From Bathymodiolus brooksi (Eukaryota > Mollusca > Bivalvia > Mytilida > Modiolidae), in the NCBI GenBank assembly GCA_963680875.1, contig OY804590.1:21638640-21702639 (forward strand): 64,000 bases of DNA, given 5' to 3'. Numbering within the stretch: the stretch's first letter is position 1; each line of letters starts with the position of its first letter. Below, one piece after another: positions 54,722 through 64,000 of this stretch. The notes below the pieces were generated by a model. It saw only the letters and a program-made list of their open reading frames with translations, was not told where the DNA came from and searched no databases. The position numbers and the translations under genes were made by a program.

Positions 54722-54795
54722 ATGATTAATTGGTTGTTGATTAGCGTCACTTGACTGGTATTTCAACAGTAATCATGACGAGAACAAGTTGAAGT
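54722..54795 (-). repeat. SINE family B tail fragment (unit 2)
   Basis: Duplicate of 38892-38965. Confidence 0.5.
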
Positions 54796-55003
54796 TTGCA
54801 AGTAAAAACGTAGATATCTAATTTAGTACGCATAATGTGTTTCTTCAAAGTAGAAAAAATTGGAAAGCCAAACAATTTTAACAAATCTTTACACTATGTA
54901 CAATAAAGAGCTACATAGAACACAGCTTGATACAGCCATAATAAATTGACAAGGGCTCCCTCTTCTAAAGCTTTACTGCAATCAGGTTTAACTCGAATCA
55001 ATA

Positions 55004-55241
55004 GCTGAAAGTTTGGAAATACCAAAATGGTAAACAGAAGTCGTAAATCGAAGAAGGACGGACAATGCAGGGGCCAAGCGATAAAGGACAAATTATGACC
55101 TACATAGCACTAAACAGGAAATGGAAGATTGTGCAACACAAATTCCCACTAAAAACTGGGGAGAGGGGGGTGGGGGTAAAGTCGGGTATTCCGAAAGGGT
55201 AAGCAGTTCGCAGTTGCTGCTCCACTGACACAAGATGTTTT
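55004..55241 (-). repeat. Interspersed repeat Y, diverged copy (unit 2)
   Basis: Duplicate of 39175-39412. Confidence 0.65.
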
Positions 55242-55784
55242 TACGTGCAAGGAGTGCGACATTTCCTAAACACGAGGAACTCATTTGTGTCTTATCCTAA
55301 GGGCAGAAGAAATATCTCTATGGGTGACATGCGAATGCCCTATGTCATCACCTTTGCAGTCCGTTGTTCAAGAATAGCACTTCCGAGTCTATTAGAATGT
55401 TATAATTTAATTCTGCTTTGCTTGCTACGAGCAATTTGATTGGCCGAAAAGGGTCATAACCCGTATTTATCATATAATAGATTACTAGTAAAATTAGGAT
55501 TAATTACTGACACATATCACTTCCAAATAATTAAAGAAATATTTACCGGATTAGGGTTGCCCCCTCCTGAGCTTCACATAAGGGCACTGTCCTGTTTCTA
55601 CTGGGGGATTTAAGGGGCCCAATCTAATTAGATATTTATTGTACAATTTCTTTCTTTGTTTTTGGCGATACACCAACGTGAATGTTTGTTTCTACCATTT
55701 TTCTGTTCCAACTGTGGTATATTTTTGTTTTGCTACTTCTTAATTGTTAATAAAAAAAATAAGAATGATATGTTCCGTGGATGG

Positions 55785-58700
55785 TCCTTCAAAATTATGT
55801 CTTTGTGTGGAGCATTTCCCCAGAGGTGTTCTGTAGTTGGTTCTCCTTCAAAGTTATGTTTTAGTGTGGAGCATTAGCCCAGAAGTGGTCAGTAGTTGGT
55901 CCTCCTTCAAAGCTATGTTTTTGTGTGGAGCATTAGACTAAGGGTGTTGTGTAGATGGTCCTCCTTTAGAGTTGTGTTTTTGTGTGGAGCATTACCATAG
56001 GGTGTTTTGTAGATGGTCCTTCTTCAAAGTAATGTTTTTGTGTGCAGCATTAGACCAGAAGTGTTCTGTAGATTGTCCTCCTTCAAAGCTATGTTTTTGT
56101 GTGGAGCATTAGACCAGGGGTGTTGTGTAGATGGTCCTCCTTTAGAGTTGTGTTTTTGTGTGGAGCATTACCATAGGGTGTTTTGTAGATGGTCCTTCTT
56201 CAAAGTAATGTTTTTGTGTGGAGCATTATACCAGAGGTGTTCTGTAGAATGTCCTCCTTCAAAGCTATGTTTTTGTGTGGAGCATTATACCAGTGGTGTT
56301 CTGTAGATTGTCCTTCAAAGCTATGTTTTTGTGTGGAGCATTATACCAGAGGTGTTCTGTAGATTGTCCTCCTTCAAAGCTATGTTTTTGTGTGGAGCAT
56401 TAGACCAGGGGTGTTGTGTAGATGGTCTTCCTTTAGAGTTGTGTTTTTGTGTGGAGCATTACCATAGGGTGTTTTGTAGATGGCCCTTCTTCAAAGTAAT
56501 GTTTTTGTGTGGAGCATTAGACCAGAGGTGTTCTGTAGATGGTACCCCTTTAGAGTTATGTTTTTGTGTGGAGCATTAGCCCATGGGTGTTCTGTAGATG
56601 GTCCTGCTTCAAAGATATGTTTTTGTGTGGAGCATTACCTCAGAGGTGTTCTGTAGTTGGTCCTCCTTCAAAAGTAATGTTTTTGTGTGAAGCATTAGCC
56701 CAGGGGTATTCTGTAGAGATGGTCCTTCTTCATAGATATGCTTTTGTGTGAGGCATTAGCCCTTAGGTGTTCTGTAGTTGGTCCTCCTTCAAAAGTTATG
56801 TTTTTGTGTGGAGCATTAGCCCAGGGGTGCTCTGTAGATGGTCCTTCTTCAAAAGCTATGTTTTTGTGTGGAGCATTATCCCAGGGGTGTTCTGTAGATG
56901 GTCCTTCTTCAAAGATATGTTTTTGTGTGGAGCATTAGCCCAGGGATGTTCTGTAGATGGTCCTCCTTCAAAAGTAATATTTTTGTGTGAGGCATTAGCC
57001 CTGAGGTGTTCTGTAGATGGTCCTTCAAAGTAATGTTTTTGTGTGCAGCATTAGTCCTGAGGTATTCTGTAGTTGCTTCTCCTTCAAAGTTAGGTTTTTG
57101 AGTGGAGCATTAGTCCTGAGGTGTTCTGTACATGGTTCTTCAAAGTAATGTTTTTGTGTGCAGCATTAGTCCTGAGGTATTCTGTAGCTGCTTCTCCTTC
57201 AAAGTTATGTTTTTGAGTGGAGCATTAGTCCTGAGGTGTTCTGTAGATGGTCCTTCAAAGTAATGTTTTTGTGTGCAGCATTAGTCCTGAGGTATTATGT
57301 AGTTGCTTCTCCTTCAAAGTTATGTTTGTGAGTGGAGCATTAGTCCTGAGGTGTTCTGTAGATGGTCTCTCTTCAAAGTAATGTGTTTATGTGGAGCATT
57401 AGACCAGAAGTGTTCTGTAGATGGTCCTCCTTCCAAGCTATGTTTTTGTGTGGAGCATTAGACCAGGGGTGTTGTGTAGATGGTCCTCCTTTAGAGTTGT
57501 GTTTTTGCGTGGAGCATTACCCTAGGGTGTTTTGTGGATGGTCCTTCTTCAAAGTTATGTTTTTGTGTGGAGCATTAAATCAGAGGTGTTCTGTAGATGG
57601 TACCCCTTTAGAGTTATGTTTTTGTGTGGAGCATTAGCCCAGGGGTGTTCTGTAGATGGTCCTTCTTCAAAGATATCTTTTTGTGTGGAGCATTACCCCA
57701 GAAGTGTTCTGTAGTTGGTCCTCCTTCAAAAGTAATGTTTTTGAGGAGCATTAGACCAGAGGTGTTCTGTAGATGGTCCTCCTTCCAAGCAATGTTTTTG
57801 TGTGGAGCATTAAACCAGAAGTGTTCTGTAGATGGTCCTCCTTTAGAGTTGTGTTTTTGTGTGGAGCATTACCCTAGGATGTTTTGTAGATGGTTCTTCT
57901 TCAAAGTTATGTCTTTGTGTGGAGCATTAAACCAGAGGTGTTCTGTAGATGGTACCTCTTTAGAGTTATGTTTTTGTGTGAAGCATTAGCCCATGGGTGT
58001 TCTGTAGATGGTCCTTCTTCAAAGATATGTTTTTGTGTGGTGCATTTCCCCAGAGGTGCTCTGTAGTTGGTCCTTTTTCAAAAGTTATGTTTTTGTGTGA
58101 AGCATTAGTCCTGAGGTGTTCTGTAGATTGTCCTCCTTCCAAGCTATGTTTTTGTGTGGAGCATTAGACCAGGGGTGTTGTGTAGATGGTCCTCCTTTAG
58201 AGCTGTGTTTTTGTGTGGAGCATTACCCTAGGGCGTTTTGTAGATGGTCCTTCTTTAAAGTTATGTCTTTGTGTGGAGAATTAAACCTGAGGTGTTCTGT
58301 AGATGGTTCTCCTTCAACGTTATCTTTTTGTGTGAAGTATTAGTCCTGAGGTGTTCTGTAGATGGTCTCTCTTCAAAGTAATGTTTTTATGTGGAGCATT
58401 AGACCAGAAGTGTTATGTAGATGGTCCTTCTTCAAAGATATGTTTTTGTGTGGGGCATTACCCCAGAGGTGTTCTGTAGATGGTTCTCCTTCAAAGTTAT
58501 GTCTTTGTGTGAAGCATTAGACCAGATGTGTTCTGTAGATGGTCCTCCTTCAAAGTTATCTCTTTGTGTGGAGAATTAGTCCAGAGGTGTTCTGTAGATG
58601 GTCCTCCTTCAAAGTTATGTCTTTGTGTGTAGCATTAGTCCTGAGGTGTTCTGTAGATGGTCCTCCTTCCAAGCTATGTTTTTGTGTGGAGCATTAGACC

Positions 58701-61700
58701 AGGGGTGTTGTGTAGATGGTCCTCCTTTAGAGTTGTGTTTTTGTGTTGAGTATTAGACCAGAGGTGTTCTGTAGATGTCCTCCTTCAAAGTTATGTTTTT
58801 GTGTGCAGCATTAGACCAGAGGTGTTCTGTAGATTGTCCTCCTTCCAAGCTATGTTTTTGTGTGGAGCATTAAACCAGAGGTGTTCTGTAGATGGTCCTC
58901 CTTCCAAGCTATGTTTTTGTGTGGAACATTAAACCAGAGGTGTTCTGTAGATGGTCCTCCTTCCAAGCTATGTTTTTGTGTGGAGCATTAGACCAGGGCT
59001 GTTGTGTAGATGGTCCTCCTTTAGAGTTGTGTTTTTGTGTGGAGTATTACCCTAGGATGTTTTGTAGATTGTCCTTCTTCAAAGTTATGTCTTTGTGTGG
59101 AGCATTAAACCAGAGGTGTTCTGTAGATGGTCCTCCTTCAAAGTTATGTCCTTGTGTGTAGCATTAGTCCTGAGGTGTTCTGTAGATGGTCCTCCTTCCA
59201 AGCTATGTTTTTGTGTGGAGCATTAGACCAGGGGTGTTGTGTAGATGGTCCTCCTTTAGAGTTGTGTTTTTGTGTGGAGTATTAGACCAGAGGTGTTCTG
59301 TAGATGGTCCTCCTTCAAAGTTATGTTTTTGTGTGGAGGATTAGACCAGAGGTGTTCTGTAGATGGTCCTCCTTCCAAGCTATGTTTTTGTGTGGAGCAT
59401 TAGACCCGGGGTGTTGTGTAGATGGTCCCTCCTTCCAAGTTATGTTTTTGTGTGGAGCATTAAACCAGAAGTGTTCTGTAGATGGTCCTCCTTCCAAGCT
59501 ATGCTTTTGTGTGGAGCATTAAACCAGAGGTGTTCTGTAGATGGTCCTCCTTCCAAGCTATGTTTTTGTGTGAAGCATTAGACCAGGGGTGTTGTGTAGA
59601 TGGTCCTCCTTTAGAGTTGTGTTTTTGTGTGGAGTATTATCCTAGGATGTTTTGTTGATGGTCCTTCTTCAAAGTTATGTCTTTGTGTGGAGCATTAAAC
59701 CAGAGGTGTTCTGTAGATGGTCCTCCTTCAAAGTTATGTTTTTGTGTAGTACATTAGTCCTGAGATGTTCCGCTGATTGTTCTCCTTCAAAGTTACGTTT
59801 ATGTGTAGAACAATAGTCCAGATGTGTTCTGTAGATGGTCCTCCTTCAAAGTTATGTCTTTGTGTGGAGCATTACCCCAGATGTGTTCTGTAGATGGTTC
59901 TCCTTCAAAGTTATGTCTTTGTGTGAAGCATTAGACCAGATGTGTTCTGTAGATGGTCCTCCTTCAAAGTTATGTCTTTGTGTGGAGAATTAGTCCAGAG
60001 GTGTTCTGTAGATGGTCCTCCTTCAAAGTTATGTCTTTGTGTGTAGCATTAGTCCTGAGATGTTCTGTAGATGGTCCTCCTTCCAAGCTATGTTTTTGTG
60101 TGGAGCATTAGACCAGGGGTGTTGTGTAGATGGTCCCTCCTTTAGAGTTGTGTTTTTGTGTGGAGTATTAGACCAGAGGTGTTCTGTAGATGGTCCTCTT
60201 TCAAAGTTATGTTTTTGTGTGGAGCATTAAACCAGAGGTGTTCTGTAGATGGTCCTCCTTCCAAGCTATGTTTTTGTGTGGAGCATTAAACCAGAGGTGT
60301 TCTGTAGATGGTCCTCCTTCCAAGCTATGTTTTTGTGTGGAGCATTAGACCCGGGGTGTTGTGTAGATGGTCCCTCCTTCCAAGTTATGTTTTTGTGTGG
60401 AGCATTAAACCAGAGGTGTTCTGTAGATGGTCCTCCTTCCAAGCTATGTTTTTGTGTGGAGCATTAAACCAGAGGTGTTCTGTAGATGGTCCTCCTTCCA
60501 AGCTATGTTTTTGTGTGAAGCATTAGACCAGGGGTGTTGTGTAGATGGTCCTCCTTTAGAGTTGTGTTTTTGTGTGGAGTATTATCCTAGGATGTTTTGT
60601 TGATGGTCCTTCTTCAAAGTTATGTCTTTGTGTGGAGCATTAAACCAGAGGTGTTCTGTAGATGGTCCTCCTTCAAAGTTATGTTTTTGTGTAGTACATT
60701 AGTCCTGAGATGTTCCGCTGATTGTTCTCCTTCAAAGTTACGTTTATGTGTAGAACAATAGTCCAGATGTGTTCTGTAGATGGTCCTCCTTCAAAGTTAT
60801 GTCTTTGTGTGGAGCATTACCCCAGATGTGTTCTGTAGATGGTTCTCCTTCAAAGTTATGTCTTTGTGTGAAGCATTAGACCAGATGTGTTCTGTAGATG
60901 GTCCTCCTTCAAAGTTATGTCTTTGTGTGGAGAATTAGTCCAGAGGTGTTCTGTAGATGGTCCTCCTTCAAAGTTATGTCTTTGTGTGTAGCATTAGTCC
61001 TGAGATGTTCTGTAGATGGTCCTCCTTCCAAGCTATGTTTTTGTGTGGAGCATTAGACCAGGGGTGTTGTGTAGATGGTCCCTCCTTTAGAGTTGTGTTT
61101 TTGTGTGGAGTATTAGACCAGAGGTGTTCTGTAGATGGTCCTCCTTCAAAGTTATGTTTTTGTGTGGAGCATTAAACCAGAGGTGTTCTGTAGATGGTCC
61201 TCCTTCCAAGCTATGTTTTTGTGTGGAGCATTAAACCAGAGGTGTTCTGTAGATGGTCCTCCTTCCAAGCTATGTTTTTGTGTGGAGCATTAGACCAGGG
61301 GTGTTGTGTAGATGGTCCTCCTTTAGAGTTGTGTTTTTGTGTGGAATATTACCCTAAGATGTTTTGTAGATGGTCCTTCTTCAAAGTTATATCTTTGTGT
61401 GGAGCATTAAACCAGAGGTGTTCTGTAGATGGTACCCCTTTAGAGTTATGTGTTTGCGTGGAGCATTAGCCCATGGGTGTTCTGTAGATGGTCCTTCTTC
61501 AAAGATATGTTTTTGTGCGGTGCATTACCCCAGAGGTGTTCTGTAGTTGGTCCTCCTTCAAAAGTTATGTTTTTGTTTGAAGCATTAGCCCAATGTGTTC
61601 TGTAGATGGTCCTCCTTCAAAGCTATGTTTTTATGTGGAGCATTAGCTCAGAGGTGTTCTGTAGATTGTCCTCCTTCCAAGCTATGTTTTTGTTTGGAGC

Positions 61701-63082
61701 ATTAGACCCGGGGTGTTGTGTAGATGGTCCTCCTTTTGAGTTGTGTTTTTGTGTGGAGCATTACCCTAGGGTGTTTTGTGGATGGTCCTTCTTCAAAGTT
61801 ATGTCTTTGTGTGGAGAATTAAATCAGAGGTGTTCTGTAGATGGTACCCCTTTAGAGTTATGTCTTTGTGTGGAGCATTAACCCAGGGGTGTTCTGTAGT
61901 TGGTCCTCCTTCAAAATAATGTTTTTGTGTGAAGAATTAGCCCAGAGGTGTTCTGTAAGATGGTCCTCCTTCCAAGCTATGTTTTTGTGTGGAACATTGG
62001 TCCAGGGGTGTTCTGTATATGGTCCTCCTTCAAAGTTATGTTTTTGTGTAGAACATTACTCCTGAGATGTTCTGCTGATTGTTCTCCTTCAAAGTTACGT
62101 CTATGTGTAGAACAATAGTCCAGATGTGTTCTGTAGATGGTCCTCCTTCAAAGTTATGTCTTTGTGCGGAGAATTAGTCCAGAGGTGTTCTGTAGATGGT
62201 CCTCCTTCAAAGTTATGTCTTTGTGTGTAGCATTAGTCCTGAGGTGTTCTGTAGATGGTCCTCCTTCCAAGCTATGTTTTTGTGTGGAGCATTACCCCAG
62301 AGGTATTCTGTAGATGTTCTTCATTCAAAGTTATGTTTTTGTGTGAAGCATTAGACCAGATGTGTTCTGTAGATGGTCCTCCTTCAAAGGTATGTTTTTT
62401 GTGTTGAGCATTATCCCAGATGTGTTCTGTAGATGGTCCTCCTGCAAGGTTATTTCTTTGTGTGGAGCATTAGCCCTGAGGCGTTCTGTAGATGGTCTTC
62501 CTTCAGCGTTATATGCCTTTGTGTGGAGCATTAGTCCAGAGGTTTTCTGTAAATAGTTCTTTTTCAACGTTATGGTTGTGTGTGGATCATAAGACCAAAG
62601 ATGTTCTGTAGATGGTCCTCCTTCAAAATTATGTTTTTGTGTGGTGCATTAGCCCAGGGATGTTCTGTAGATAGTCCTTCAAGATTATGTTTTTGTGTGG
62701 AGCATTAGCCCAGATGTGTTTTGTAGATGGTCTGCCTTCAAGATTATGTCTTTGTGTGGAGCATCAACTCTGAGGTGTTCTGTAGATGGTTCTCCTTCAA
62801 AGTTATGTCTTTGTGTGGAGCAATAGCCCAGATGTGTTCTGTAGATGGTCCCCCTTCACAGTTATTTCTTTGTGCGGAGCATTAGACCAGAAGTGTTCTG
62901 TAGATGGTCCTCCTTCCAAGCTATGTTTTTGTGTGGAGCATTAGACCAGAGGTGTTCTGTAGATGGTCCCCCTTCACAGTTATTTCTTTGTACGGAGCAT
63001 TAGACCAGAAGTGTTCTGTAGTTGGTCCTCCTTCAAAGTTATGTTTTTGTGTGGAGCATTAGACCAGGGGTGTTCTGTAGAA
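55785..63082. repeat. 59-bp minisatellite, unit 2 (about 124 units)
   Basis: Same unit as 39945-40288, amplified over 7.3 kb. Variants include TTTAGAGTTGTG versus TTCAAAGTTATG and CCAGGGGTGTTG versus CCAGAGGTGTTC. A 945-bp block (about 59304-60247) is repeated almost exactly at 60249-61192. The 59-bp period shifts the frame in each unit, so the short open frames here are by-products. Confidence 0.96.
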
Positions 63083-63345
63083 GAGTTTGAAGATACCAAA
63101 GGGATAATCAGAATCTGTAAATCGAAGGACAGACAACACAATGGCCAAAGCAAAAATAACAAAATGATAAACAACGATCTACAAAACATTACGCAAAAAA
63201 CTAAAGATCGAGCAACACAAATCTCACTAAAAACCTGGGGAAGAATTCAGGTGCTCCGAAGGGTAAGCAGTTCCTGCTCCACTAGTGGCACATGTCGTGT
63301 TACTCTAGTCACAAACCCGGTGATAAGTCTTGAATGAGGAACGAA
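63083..63345 (-). repeat. Interspersed repeat Y after the 59-bp array
   Basis: Contains GTTTGAAGATACCAAAGGGA, AACAACGATCTACAAAACAT and GTAAGCAGTTCCTGCTCCAC like the other copies. It is not part of the duplicated unit as seen in unit 1. Confidence 0.75.
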
Positions 63346-63534
63346 CCGGGAAATCCTTACGACAGGTGGAACATATCCGTGGTCATTTTTGAAACAGATA
63401 TTCCGTAATGGTTAACCAAGATGATTTCAACTTAACCAATAGCATCACCACTCTATCAAGGAAATCCTGATAGGAACCACAAGTTCTGGAATACCGTATC
63501 AACTCTGAGAATGTTGCTAAATATATGTGTTATA
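63346..63534. other. Short spacer
   Basis: No signal recognised. Confidence 0.4.
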
Positions 63535-64000
63535 TTAGTAAAGCTTCGTTCTTAACCGACCTAGTTTGGAAAGAGATTCCATGGAGCAATTGGCAGACCC
63601 GGCAATATAGCTTTGTTTGCAAGAAAACTGACGCAACTTAGGTAACCAGTAGAGTGGGGGAAGATCAAGTTCTTCATCTTTGGTTGAAATGCCAAAAGGA
63701 ACATAAAAAAGTTTGGCGAAGATTTCCTCTTTCGTAGCTTGTCTTCGTGGTATATGTAGGGTTGCCAAGTGAATTGTCAATACCCATTTCTTTTATCAAG
63801 CAGTCTATGTAATGTGATTTACATACAAAAACGATGTTGGTAGGGGCCTTGTCTGCAGGGACAACAACATGTTTGTCATGGAGGCAAGACATGTGTTTTG
63901 CAACATTTGGGTCTTTGAAGATCAACGTTGGGCGAGTTGTCGTTGAACCATTAAGTCTTTCCATTCTAATTTGTAAAAAGAACCTAACAGCCTTAACCCA
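63535..64000 (-). pseudogene. Penelope-like RT fragment, frameshifted, running off the window
   Basis: The upstream frame reads DKHVVVPADKAPTNIVFVCK, then YIDCLIKEMGIDNS and GNPTY. After a frameshift near 63720 it continues KDEELDLPPLYWLPKLRQF and YIAGSANCS. VVPADKA and the LYW-PKL..YIAGSA blocks are typical of the N-terminal RT region of Penelope-like elements. The rest of the RT lies beyond a break at 63535 or has been lost. Confidence 0.75.

Larger units (their letters stand above)
40289..63085. repeat. Segmental duplication, unit 2 (expanded)
   Basis: Colinear with 27817-40288 but about 10 kb longer. Gains: Tc1 element, LINE tail, composite foldback element, 52-bp array, long 59-bp array. 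Losses: about 1.4 kb (30380-31787 equivalent), ~180 bp and ~270 bp. Confidence 0.92.

Noticed and set aside
55785..63082. Cys-rich open frames such as GVFCRWSFFK in the 59-bp array
   Set aside because: The 59-bp period shifts frame every unit, so the same DNA is read in three frames; they are by-products of the repeat.

Overview
The window looks like nuclear DNA of a mollusc, most likely a bivalve. This is an inference: the sequence is AT-rich, coding sequence is split into short exons with GT-AG introns, and it holds tRNA-derived SINEs, CR1/Jockey-like LINE tails, Tc1, hAT and Penelope elements plus interspersed repeats of a kind I associate with bivalve genomes. No bacterial gene organisation, rRNA or functional tRNA gene is present.

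Left part (1-25,735). Six exons on the minus strand (25,735 down to 7,332) assemble in consistent splice phase into the N-terminal ~263 residues of an RNF207-like RING/B-box/coiled-coil protein. The introns are crowded with mobile DNA: two SINE families, LINE ends, TA-flanked MITEs, a DDE transposase pseudogene with an internal micro-inversion (16.4-17.6 kb), and a 4 kb nest of a degenerate repeat family (17.6-21.5 kb). Two large minisatellites sit at the 3' side of the gene. The 50-bp array (5.7-7.4 kb) is an amplified copy of the exon 6/intron boundary. The 81-bp array (1-3.87 kb) carries an acceptor-microexon-donor arrangement in every unit and may be amplified exon 7. A third pair of arrays (10.8-14.4 kb) arose inside a single SINE copy.

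Middle and right part (26.7-63 kb). A hAT remnant (26,749-27,858) marks the left edge of a tandem segmental duplication: unit 1 is 27,817-40,288 and unit 2 is 40,289 to about 63,085. Each unit carries a LINE fragment, a SINE, a small three-exon gene for a predicted secreted protein with His and Asn-Cys motifs of a papain-like/LRAT/PPPDE-type fold, and a 59-bp minisatellite. The two gene copies differ by about 23 amino-acid replacements against about 4 silent changes in the main exon, although their flanks are nearly identical; this suggests diversifying selection. Since the duplication, unit 2 has gained an intact Tc1 element (44,028-45,390; DD34E transposase of 344 aa), a 3.2 kb composite foldback element (47,403-50,637), a LINE tail, a newly born 52-bp minisatellite, and a growth of the 59-bp array from about 6 to about 124 copies.

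Right end (63-64 kb). A further copy of an interspersed repeat is followed by a frameshifted Penelope-like reverse-transcriptase fragment.

The main theme is minisatellite birth from unrelated unique sequences (exon junctions, SINE body, LINE coding end, spacer DNA), plus a duplicated, fast-changing secreted protein gene.
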